Assembly: GCA_018857735.1 (NCBI GenBank)
Contig: JABMCL010000460.1
Span: forward strand, 564,501 to 628,500
DNA length: 64,000 nt
From: Alviniconcha marisindica
Taxonomy: Eukaryota > Mollusca > Gastropoda > Provannidae
Direction: 5' to 3'
Shown: piece by piece, positions 1 through 11,200 of the stretch
How positions within the stretch are numbered: position 1 is the stretch's first letter
Layout of the letters: every line of letters begins with the position of its first letter
Notes under the pieces: model-generated
Seen by the model: only the letters and a program-made list of their open reading frames with translations
The model's database searches: none
What the model was told of the DNA's origin: nothing
Made by a program: the position numbers and the translations under genes

Positions 1-40
1 AATGACAAATTGGCATGTAGAAAAACAGAGGTGGGCTTTC

Positions 41-63
41 ACACACACACACACACACACACA
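41..63. repeat. (CA)n microsatellite
   Basis: A run of about eleven CA dinucleotides lies downstream of the ZUP1 exon donor, within its intron. Confidence 0.9.
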
Positions 64-204
64 CCTAAATCACATGCAATAAGATGCCTGATATGTAAGT
101 GACATTAGATTATACAGTCTTATCAGGCAACGATAACATGTGTGGCAATCATCAACAGGTATATCATAATAAAATACGGATCACCTGTATCGCAATTCAT
201 CTAC

Positions 205-1762
205 CTTGAGCGGTGGGAGACGATGCAAAATGGTCACTGACATGAGCTGACAGTAATGCCTCATTTCCATCCTTCAAAACGAAGCCACACACAGGGCACT
301 CCAAGCATGCCGATCGTTGCCCGCTTCCCCTGGAACTGCTAGGCAGGGGAACCCAGGGGCCTGTGACAGCTGACCAGTCAGTCAATGAACTGCCTGCCCC
401 TGCCTCCCCATCAGGATGGATGGTGTTGATGTGTCGAGAAAGATTGCTGGGGAGCTCAAAGCCATCTGCACAAAATGGACAGGAATAGAGAACCGAGGAA
501 CCTGCATCCAGGTCAGCACTGTGATCTTCCTCCTCCACCTCATGCTCCTGGATGACATGGTACTGAATCTCGCACTCTGAAGAGGTCTGGAAGGAGCACA
601 GGGGACAGCTGTACGATGAATTACCATCAACATCAACACTGCTGCTCATCAAACCTGTGCTCCTCGGTCCGTCTTGGTCACATGCGTGCAAATTCTCAGC
701 ATCTTCAGGGCTGCTGGCTGGCTGGGTTTCCATGCGATCATCTCTGGGTGAACTGGCTGGGTTTCTGGTTATGGATTTAGGCCTCGCTCCTCCGTGACTT
801 CCCTCAGAAACTTCCATACCCGTGCCTCTGCAGTCTAAAGTCTTGCGCTTTTTGGTAACATTCCCATTCTGATGTGTGGAACCGAGAATCACAAGAAGGT
901 TGGACTCTCCATCTGAAACATCTCCACACACACCTGTTGGTTTCTCATCTGAGTCCATGTCTTCAGTGACACGATCAAAATTATTCATTTCATCATCATG
1001 CTCATGGTCTGTGGTATCACTGTATTCTGCAGGACAGTCACTGAGGCGTAAATTTGTTTCTAAGACCTCCACAGAAAGATCCATGCTACCAGGTGAACAA
1101 AATTTCTCCTTCTTGACAGATGGTGATTCTAAATCTCCTGATTTGTTGTGTTCACTTTGACTATCCTGACTTTTCCTGTGTGTAACCATGATGTCTTCGG
1201 AATTCTTGACAGCTGGTGATTCTAAATTTCCCAGTGTGTTGCATTCACTCTGACTATCCTGACTGTTCCTGTCCGCAGCCATGTCTTCAGAATTCTCGAC
1301 AACTGGTGATTCTAAATCTCCTGATTTGTTGTCTTCACATTGATTGCCCAATTTATCTGGGCTGTTCCTGTCCATAACCATGCCATTTTCAGCAACGCCA
1401 TTCTTGAGCTTTGTGAACGTTTGGCCAGCTTTTTGACTGGTCTGAGCATCCTCAGTATGACTCTTAGCTATGTGGTTCTCGACATCCTCTAAGCACCTGA
1501 AGTTCGAACCGCACAGCGGACAGGTATGCTGCTCAGAATGCTCTGCATTAACATGAAACTCCAGCTCTTCTTCAAGTGATGTTCTAAAAGCACAAAAGAC
1601 ACAGGTATAGTCACAATTTTTTAAACTCTCAGAACCATCTCTGTGAAAATGTTTTATGTGACGTTCCATTCCTGCAGCAGACATTTCTGTGGCCTCACAC
1701 AGGAAGCAGGAAAAACTCCTGGCAGTATTCTGTTCCTGGCGTGAAACCGGTTCCAGAGGCAT
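205..1762 (-). CDS. ZUP1: ZUP1 (ZUFSP) N-terminal zinc-finger exon, partial gene
   Basis: This is a single long exon encoding the first ~519 residues of a C2H2 zinc-finger protein. The start at 1762 has a textbook Kozak context (GCCACCATG). Fingers are visible at residues 19-40 (C19, C22, H35, H40), 54-75 and 81-102, with three more near the C-terminal end of the exon (roughly 380-505), the last reading LECPVCGFVL. Number, order and spacing resemble the N-terminal fingers of the K63-specific deubiquitinase ZUP1. Between them lies an acidic, Ser-rich linker with an internal ~30-residue repeat (GDLESPVVENSED type). The exon ends at 205 at a good donor (CTCAAG|GTAGAT, phase 1); reading through would stop four bases later. 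The peptidase C78 domain should lie left of the window. A strong pyrimidine tract and acceptor at about 1807-1813 show that the 5' UTR is spliced. Neighbouring FAM162 and KPNA support the call, because ZUP1, KPNA5 and FAM162B are neighbours in human. The alternative is an unrelated C2H2 protein. Confidence 0.75.
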
Positions 1763-2284
1763 GGTGGCAGACTGAAACTTAGGGTGTTCTTCTCAGGAAA
1801 TTTAAATCTGAAACTGAAAGAAAAAAAAAGAAAAAAAATCGGAGCATTGTTATTTATATTATTTATTCCCATTAAAAAAAGACTATCTATGATCATTGTT
1901 ATCATTATCACTGACTGGATCATTCTGGATTACATTCTGATTATCGTTGCTACCACTTTCAAGCTGTGTGCAAAGATTGTATTGCTGTTTGTTGGACTTC
2001 CAGGTTGATTTTCATGGGAAAAGCAAGCAGCCACAGTGAAGCACCATCTCATTTAAAAAGAAATCTTACCATTACAACAAAAAATTACTGTAGAATCAAG
2101 TACTGTTCCAAGATACTTAAAATGATCAACAGATTCAGCAGTTCTGTTGCAAGTGAGAGTCAGCTGAGGTTGAATACCTTTCTTAATAATAACAATAATA
2201 ATAATAATACATTACATATATTTCAAACAAACAGAACCTTAAATATTGTAGTCTACCATTATTGCCTATCAAACAATAATCATG

Positions 2285-2286
<2 letters not shown>

Positions 2287-2349
<63 letters not shown>

Positions 2350-2350
2350 A
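2287..2350. repeat. (AC)n microsatellite
   Basis: About 31 uninterrupted AC units. The AC and TG runs in this window generate spurious Thr-His or Val-Cys reading frames. Confidence 0.95.
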
Positions 2351-2798
2351 GTCTTTCTTCCTAAAGGCTGATGGGGAAGTCTTTCACTTTTGACATCTCC
2401 AGACAGAGATAGGACTCATTGCAAATTACAGAAGAGACTGGAATGCATCCATGGAGTGTGCTGTCATTACCTCATCTGGCAAGCTGTTCCAGTCTGCAGT
2501 AGCTGGCGGGGCGGGCGGGGGGGGGGGGAGGAAAAACAATTGGCATAATGAGGTAAGTGGTAGTGGAGGGTGGGTTCTAAGTATGGTCTTAGGATCGTCA
2601 GGTGTTCCTTCTGGTCCAGTTGTAAGTTGGAGGGCATTCGGTGCTTGTGCTAAGGAGTCTGTGGCTGTATAATCTGTAGCGAAGTTGCAGCCATCAACTG
2701 ATTATGGGTTGGAATGATCAGCAAGTGCAACCAAATGTTCACAGGCAGCAGCAGCCCACACTTTTGACACCTTTTTCAGCAAGTCAGTAACCAGATTC

Positions 2799-3199
2799 CT
2801 ATCATTGGCGGGAGCTGCCACAAGTATTATTTTTGTTGTGACAAAAGTTTTTGTTGTGATAAACACGTGTTTGTCGCGACAAAACATGTCTTTTGTTATG
2901 ACAAAAGTATGCTTGCCGTGACAAAACTTTTGTCAGGACAAAATTATGTTTGTTGTGACAAAAAAAAAAAATGGTGATAAAATTATGTTTGTTGCAACAA
3001 GTTTTGTCATGACAAGCACACTTGTCGCAACAAAAGTAAGCTTATCGTTTATATGTTTGTCATGACTAGGAGTTTTGTCGCGACAAGCATATTTTTATCA
3101 TGACAAAAGACATGTTTGTTGCGACAAAAGACATGTTTGTCATGACAAAACTTTTGTCGCGACAAAAGTGATACTTGTGGCAGCTCCCGCCAATGATAG
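2799..3199. mobile_element. 401-bp foldback/MITE-like element with perfect 28-bp terminal inverted repeats
   Basis: The left end (2799-2826, starting CTATCATTGGCGGG) and right end (3172-3199, finishing CCCGCCAATGATAG) are perfect reverse complements over 28 bases. Both are flanked by ATTC (2795-2798 and 3200-3203), consistent with a 4-bp target-site duplication. The interior is a chain of short palindromes built on TTTTGTCGCGACAAAA and TTTTGTCATGACAAAA variants, arranged so that the two halves are roughly complementary. There is no coding capacity, so any mobility would need a transposase from elsewhere. Confidence 0.85.
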
Positions 3200-4033
3200 A
3201 TTCCAAGCTTTGTTTTCCAACACCCTTCCTTTCAGCTCTGCCATAATTGGTTATGCCACCACTCCTTGTCCTTATCTACAGGTGCATCTCTGTTGACCCT
3301 TTATTCTCACACAGTCAGTATACTCTGTGGAATTTCCTGAAAATCTGAGTACTAAGATTGTGGAAACAATGCAGCATTGAAACAAGACTGCAAACGTTAG
3401 GTGTGTCTGCAAAAAATTAGTACTGTCTTTGGGGTTTTGTTTGTGCTGGTGTAACTGTAAGCATTGTGAGCTGTTATAATAGAGATGCAACCTAATATAA
3501 TTAGAGCTGTCTATGTGGTTACAAACTTACTACCATTTGAGCACCAAGTGTGTTGGCAGTTTTGTCACACAGGTAGCTGACAGTTTTCAGAGACCTACGG
3601 CATTATAACCAATTACGGCAGTGGTATTGGTAAGAGGAGGCATGCTTGGTAACAGTGGTTTTTCACCTTGACTGCAATGCAGACCCCCATTAATGATTTT
3701 CTTTGTTTACACCACCACCGACTGGAACCACCTCAGTGATGACCAGGTGAAGGCCCCCACACTTGAATACTTAGAACGAATGATTGCCACCCCAAGCACC
3801 ATCTAACTCGCACATGTGCACTCCCCTCCTGTGGCATATATACCTAAAGTTAGGTCCTGCACCGTACAAGATCAAGATCAAGAATGGCAAAATAACCAGC
3901 TTGACTATGGTCATTAAACAGACAGAAGAAGTTAAACTAAGGGTGGGTGGGTAGGTACAATGGGAGTAAAAATCTGAAACAAGAATGACTGCTAGTGTTC
4001 TATAACAAGATCCACACACAAAAAGGTTAAAAA

Positions 4034-4300
4034 GAATGCTATTTATTAGGACAAGACAAAACCAGCAAATTTTCGGAGTAATCCCCTTTGTCAAGCTACA
4101 AAACTACACTTAACAGCTAAATGGTCAAATTCTTCCAAACACTGGACAGGAAAACAACAGCTCAACCAAAAACAGATAAGTGGTTTAGCTTTTCACTTCA
4201 TTTTTCATTGTTTTTGACAGTTTAGCTGTTGTTTAAGTGTCATTTTGTAATACCCTGAAATTTGCAGGTTTTGTCTTGTCCTAAAAACTGAACAGCATTC
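4034..4300. mobile_element. Foldback-like inverted repeat element
   Basis: The left arm at 4034-4073 contains AGGACAAGACAAAACC; the right arm at 4258-4300 contains its complement GGTTTTGTCTTGTCCT. An inner pair CTTAACAGCTAAA (4109 on) and TTTAGCTGTTGTTTAAG (4222 on) is also complementary. It shares internal motifs (CCCCTTTGT, ACTTAACAG) with the element at 30069-30492, so the two appear to be one family. Confidence 0.65.
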
Positions 4301-4370
4301 TTTTGAAACTTTTATGTGTTTGGGAATTTTATGTGTTAGGGTTAGGCATAAAAAATAAATAAGCCACTCC

Positions 4371-4580
4371 CCCTTTTTCTCGCACACCATAAGTATCAGT
4401 AATGATCAGACATTGATCCTGGATATTATTGGAAGAAGAAAAAGAAGGAAGAAATGGGGATTGAAGATTATGCCCCCTTTTTCTCGCACACCATAAGTAT
4501 CAGTAATGATCAGACATTGATCCTGGATATTATTGGAAGAAGAAAAAGAAGGAAGAAATGGGGATTGAAGATTATGTCCT
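4371..4580. repeat. Nearly exact tandem duplication, 2 x 104 bp
   Basis: A unit running from CCCCCTTTTTCTCGCACACC to GGGGATTGAAGATTATG occurs twice in direct tandem with a period of 104 bases (CGCACACC at 4381 and 4485). I see no internal difference between copies, so the duplication is recent or is an assembly feature. Confidence 0.9.
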
Positions 4581-4949
4581 TAGCGGGCAAACAATCCAGA
4601 ATCGTTTTTCTCATGATTTCTGAGTGGATTAATACGTGACTATCAATCTGGTTTGATACACATACCAGGCCAATGGGCATCATTTACGATGTGTGTTGCA
4701 ATACATTTTTCTTGCTCACGCACGGGAATACCTTCTTCTCTGGTTGCGGCTGTCAGCTTGACCAGTGCATAGAACAGTAATAAGGTCATGAGGTTCAACC
4801 GGGAAGTTAATAAAGAATTTTTTACCTTGATATGTTAGATGCCTTCCACACTCAGATCAGTGATGAATGATTTAACTTTTAAAAATAGAAACTGGTATAT
4901 ATATCACCTTTCGGTTTCATTTCACTCTTTGGAGAAAGAAATCACAAAG

Positions 4950-5254
4950 ATCCTTTCCAAGAGACGTAACTCTCTCTGACCAATCAACCGTCTTCTGCCA
5001 AGGTTAGTCTGTTTCGCCAACTTGCGTAGAAGGACCACCCCGATACCGATGGGCCGGTAGAACAGGCTAACTACTGTCAAGGCCACCAGCTTTGCACGTT
5101 CGAAGGGATCAGTGGTTGAAACGACGCATTAGGCTTGAACAAAGCTTGAAACAGTAATATTGGGCATTTCCCCTCCTCACAGCCACAGAGTTCGACGGTC
5201 TGCCGTAAACAGCAAGATCAAACAAGGTCTTGTGGCGCGTTCTTGTGACTGAAG
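4950..5254 (+). promoter_or_regulatory. Probable FAM162 promoter and 5' UTR
   Basis: This interval directly upstream of the FAM162 start is less AT-rich than its surroundings and contains a CCAAT box (GACCAATCAAC near 4978-4990) and several CpG-containing stretches. No TATA box stands out. ZUP1 points the other way, so the region could serve both genes, but no ZUP1 first exon was identified here. Inferred from position and composition only. Confidence 0.35.
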
Positions 5255-8200
5255 ATGTCTAGATTTATTTCAACTTTGTTCAGGTTGGGCTTGCAAGTGC
5301 AACGAACACGAAATCCGATTTCAGCTGCACGGCGCTTGCATCTATCGTCTGCAAAGCAGGGTTCTGCTGGTGAAGGTATGTGTAGCTTGGTCATTTTAAA
5401 ATGCACTAAATGTTAAGCCTTAAGCGCATGTTTTATATGCAGATATTGTTCTGTTCTGCTTCATAGACTGAATCCATGACCTCTCTGTACTCAGACAACG
5501 ACCATTTCGTCAGCATCGAGTCAGGCCGACCAATTACTTCTCCCTCTGCTGCTTGTGGTAGAGCTACCCAACCCCAGTAACGATTCAGGTACCAGACGGA
5601 CACCACAGTCAGTATCAGCGCCTGAAACAATGTCCACTCAGCATTTAAATAAAGGCAACTCTTCCTTGGCCCCTTGTGGAACATATGATTATATTATTAT
5701 TATTATTATAGGACTGTTGGCATGGAAAGATCGTGGCGTTGTTTGCGAATCATGCAATCAGTAAACGTCCATGCCCCATGTCAAAGTGGGGACCTTCTCC
5801 TCTGCTAACCTAGATGAGTGATGTTAGCTGGTATTGTGTTGTGCGTGGCTGCCCAAACTACAGCTCATTTGTCTTTGACCTGCATTTGGTAACCCAAGAG
5901 CACTCAGGGAGAGCCGGTGGCGCAGAACTAGGGCACTTACAAAAGTCAGGTTAAGATGGTCACCACGGGGATGGGTGGCCTACGTGCTAGGCTTTGCACC
6001 CGGCCTGATGTTTCTCTGTAGTCAAATTCTGTGCAGACTCGACAAAAGTCCTTAGGGTGAGACTATTTAACTGAGATCCCCAGTGTGTACGTGTATACGC
6101 ATACAAAAAGGTCAGATACGCACATTATATCCTGTAGTCCATATCTGAGTGTGATGGATTATGGAAACTGAAATAATGCAGCATGCACTAAAAGTAAAAG
6201 GCATCATTTCTATGAAGCATGAATGAATGGGTGCTTCTTCTTTTTTTATTATACGTGAACTTGATGAAGCATAAAACTTCCATGTAAAACTTGTGTGTTT
6301 ACAATGCCAGATGCACCAGCTTAGGTAATTATCCATGACAGATCCTTATAAGTTATATAAAATTTTAAAAAAGCATGGGTGCATGTGCACCCATGACATA
6401 CAGCCAGGAATATTCAGTGAAAGCACCATGGGTGCATCCAGAATGTGATGTTAGGCCTTATTCCCATATGACTGATACCCATTTTGGTGTTACTATATAC
6501 TGAGTGGATTATATATATATATATATATGAAAATAGAATTGGTCAATTGCAATGGCTTCCCAGTCCTCTCTCCGTGAGAATGTATGTCAAATAAATATCA
6601 GGCAAAATATCACGCAAGTCCATTTGCTGAATGCCCAACACAACAAATGTATGACCAGGAATGCTGGCCAAATGAAATGCCTCTTTAAAACATGGGTGCC
6701 TGGGTGCCATTTAAGTTTTCAGTCGATGTATGGCAAAGGTGAAATACGAAAGGTCAGTATAACAATTAGCCTTCATACAATTGCGGCATGGGCAACTGAC
6801 TGTCAGGCATACGTGTACTCGACCAGCCACTGCCTGACATTGTGACAATGTCGCCACTGTTAATATTACATCACCCAAAGATATCTTTCCCCTCCACGTG
6901 TGTTGGCTGTGGCTGTGCTTAGCCAGCTAAGCAACATTAGAGGACATGACTTTGCCTCACGCATGGAGCCACTCTACTTAAATCTTGATGGTTCAGTGCT
7001 GTTGCACGGCTTGCGACTGTGGCATGTTGCCCTAGGTGTATACATTTTTTATATGACTAAGTGCCAAAAGGTGCGCATGAAAAGAGGACACAGTAGGTCA
7101 CACAAAAAAGTATGAAATAAAGTAAAAAGAAGTAGGTTTTTAGAATGAATACTGTATTGGTAATCAACACTTCAAAGTAGAAGATAATGACTTTATTAGT
7201 TTTTGAGAAAATGAGCTTTGAAAGATAAGTGTATTATGTCGGATGTCAGGGATTGCGACACAAAAGTGCTACTGTATGGCTGTTAAATTATTATTTTTAT
7301 TCCCAACCACTTTACACAGATTAAGGATGTCCTCACAAGTATTTTCAAATAAATGTATTGCAGTTTGCCTTCTTATAAAAATATTGGCATGTACTGTTTG
7401 TCACAATACCTGACATCCGACATAATTAAATTTTTCACCTTTTCTTTCTGACAACAAAAACCAAAAGTTTCAGACATTCTGCCATTCAGACATTCTAGTG
7501 CAGGTAACAAACACATTGGAAAGTCAGTTTTGAGGACTTTGTTTCTTTTCTTGACAGCACCAAAAAACCCACCAAAAGTGTCGAACATCAGCATTACAGC
7601 AAAGTATGACAGTGTCATAAATGTGACTTGACAGTGAAAGTAATTATTGAAGATTCTACATTTATCTTCAACTACAAATGTAAAAACATATATTTAAACA
7701 CAGTGCTACATTCAACTTATGATTGTTGGCTTTTAGTTTTACTGCAGAATCATAAAATGTTGAACATCAGCTTGCGACAAAGTCGTAAGACTTGACAGTG
7801 CAACATAAAACTTTCTCTTCAGCTATAAAAATACACATAAAGTAGTAAAGTAGCATGTACTTAGATCCAGGGTACTGCATTCAACTTCCTTTTTGATACA
7901 CATTACAATTTACATACAGTTGGCTTGTAATTATAGCATTGTAACCCTGTTGAGCATTTCCCTGATTGGCTATCTCATAGTCATACTTCAGTCACAAAAC
8001 ACAACATTTAACAGAAGTCTAAAACACCATACCACCTCCTACAGTACAAAAAGAAACTGTACCTTGAATGTTTCAAGAGAATGCACACCACTAAAAAAAT
8101 GAAACAAACTCTTACAAACAAACATCATTGAGTTTTGAGTGTCCCACTGCCCACTGGTATTTCACATCTCCAAGTAGGTCAATCCAGCTACTGTAGTGGT

Positions 8201-11200
8201 CGCCTGGGGCAAAGCCTGACCGGCACAGCCCTAGCCATCATCAACACTACTCACTGGAGGGGCATAGCCTACTCTGAAGGTACCGATTTTGGAAGACGTG
8301 AACAAAAAGTCTCAAGGGTGGGTGCAGCAGCCACATCCTCAGTGAGGTCATTCCAATCCTTGATTGCATTGGGAAAAAGGAGAATTTCCTGTAGTCAGTA
8401 GACAGGAGGGCACTGGGTATAAGGGAATGGGAATGATGGGCTCTTGTGATACTGGGACGGTAACCTGGTATTCACTTGGTGTCAGTGGCTATGGAGCCTT
8501 GGTGATGGTGGAACTTATAAAAGTTCACCAGTCTTTCTTTCCTGCGCCTGTGTTGGAGATATGGTCAGCCCAGCGTTGCCAGCATGTTGTTGACGCTGGA
8601 TGTCCTGCAGCATCTCTGCGGTGTCCACCATGCTGCCTTTTGCTGTACAGACTCTAGGCGGTTGATCAGCTTGATGTTGTTTGGGTCCCAGATAGAGCTT
8701 GCATATTCCAGGACTGGTGTGACATCTGCCTTTCACTAAAGAGGAGCCGATCTTCAGGGTTCTTCCCAGAACCCAGGGTCCTGCTTGCCTTGTTGGTGAT
8801 GTTGATGTGTCTCCCAGGTGGTGTCTGACGTCAGTGTAACACCCAAGTAGTGAGTACTGTTGACTGTCTTGAGCATCTGGCCATGCAGAACGTGGTAGTA
8901 TTTCCTCTTGCTTTTAGTGACACTTGGGACGTCACATCTGTCCGGGTGGAAGCACATGTTCCATCTGCCTTCTCATTACCCATACAGAAATTGTTTAGAT
9001 CATTTTGGAGTATTGCTTGATCTTCAGCTGTGGAGATGGGGTGCTGACAGATGGTGTCATCTTCAAACAATCTCAGTCTGGAGGTAGGCTGTTATGGCAG
9101 GTCACTGTATATAGAACAAACAATTCTGGGCCAAGAACACTGCCTTAAGGCACCTTCGAGTCCCATGAGACAAAGTTTGACCTGGTACCATCAACCATGA
9201 CAGCTTGTTGTTGATCTCTCAGGAAGCTCTTGATCCATGTGTTTGTTCTACTGGTGATCCCATAATGGGACATCTTGTGAAGCAGGCCTTGGAGAAGTTC
9301 AGCCTACAAGGTCTACCAGTTTCCCTGCCTGAAGGTCATGCGTGAGTTCACTGATTTTAGTGATTAGGCCAAGGAGTTGGGTTTCAACCACATTTGAATC
9401 CATGTTGTTCAGGAGCTATGATGATGTTGTCTTCTGGGCGCCGTCTTCTGCATACTGCATGATGCTACTGATGACAATATGCGAGGATCTTGCACAAGTT
9501 GCAGACGACACTTGCGAAGGAAATTGGTTGGAACATTTTTGAACGGTAGTGTTCTTAAAGTTAAAGACAGGTGTGATGAGTGTGGTTCTCCAATCTTCAG
9601 GCACAGTGCTGCTACTGAATGAGGAGTTGATGATCAAGGTCATAGCAGGGGCAATTTTGTCCTACTCCAGGTCATGTCAGCAACTATTAGTCTGAAATAA
9701 TAAGACAATAACAACCAACATGAGAAACATCATCAACAAAAAATCCTATCCACAAGCATAATTTATCCATAAAATACAATGAATAATTCAATAAAATTAA
9801 AAGTAGAAAACCTAAACTAAAACCAAACAAGCAAAATAAAAAGTCTAGTAAATGACTCTTAGTAGCCTTACAAAACTTAAACAAGAAGGTGTCAGATGTT
9901 GTCAGCAACAAATTTTGGGGTAACCCTGACGTCCGACCGACTTAATCTTCGTAATTTTTTATTAATTTTTTTAATGGTTATTTCTAGCCGTCCACGATTT
10001 CACAAGTCGATCTTGCCAAACGAAAAGCTATGCAGTGTTGGGATGGCAACTGTCATATTTCACAAATGTCTGCACTGTGCAACTGGACGTCAGTTTTACG
10101 CCACATGGTGATCGGACGTCCAAATTACAGCAAGAGCTCATGCGCAATATAATTTTTCATTGTGGTACTAGCACAACATCAGCCACCGCAAATCTCACCC
10201 ATTGCATAAAAATGACACTTCGTCCTACTGCGCTCTAACCTGAACACAAAAGATCATCTAAATAACTATTAACTAGCTGATTTCATAAAATAAACGGTGC
10301 AAAATTGTGATTGGACGTCAGGAATGGTCGGACGGCAGCCTCACGACAATAATTGCGATGTACCTTTCGATGTTCGCGGCAGACGATTCCTTCGACGCCA
10401 TTCAAATCAAATGTGACCGGGAAGTGTCACGTGGTGCCTTCGTGTTTGTTGATGAGTGTAAACCTATAGTATTTTGTTTTTCACTCAGAACTTGTTACAT
10501 AATCGGACATCATATATTGCGACAAAATTTGAGTAGCAGCGATTTTTTTTAATGCAACAAAGGTTGTTTGGTTAAATCTTTTAAAAGCTGCTGAGTGATT
10601 GACCGCGAGTCTGACGTGCGTATGACGTCACTTCCGCTCGTGTCAAGGGTCAGAGTTCTTTTCAGTCTGTTGTTGAAAGTTTGCATTTCATATTGCGACA
10701 CAGATGACGTCCGATCAAATAAAGTTTGATACGCTTTAAAAAAAAGCATAATTTAGTGAAAGTCTTCCTGATGCATGAACCTTGTATAACGATCTTTCGC
10801 TAACATAATAGATGTGACAAATATCACTTTTCCTTGTTTTTTTTATCCAAACGAAGCCGACAGAGATGGGCTCTGTGCCACTGTCCGTTTTTCGTGGTTG
10901 AATTTCAGCAGTAAAATCACACTTTATCAGAGATATTTCCCAAACCGCTTCAAAATTAGTGCTGCGATTATTTCAACTATATCCCCGTTAATTTCCACAC
11001 ACATTCAACCCACACTCAAGACCAACAAAAAATTTTAAACATCTTTTATTCTCAGCACAACCATGTCACCCATTGCAGACTCACCTTTTGGCACTTAGTC
11101 ATATATTAAATTTATAGATTGTTATGTATACATTGTCATTGGTGGTGTAAATTGTGGTGTGCTCACCCTTGTCAGTGAGATACAGCGCTATAGAAGTGAT

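Larger units (their letters stand above)
1813..4949. other. Intergenic region / ZUP1 5' intron
   Basis: No coding exon was recognised. The interval contains a CA microsatellite, a G-run near 2507-2529, two foldback elements and an exact tandem duplication, each listed separately. ZUP1's non-coding first exon should lie here or in the FAM162 promoter region but could not be identified. Confidence 0.5.

Noticed and set aside
1966..2364. Open frame with a long Thr-His tail
   Set aside because: Produced by the AC microsatellite; no other coding evidence.
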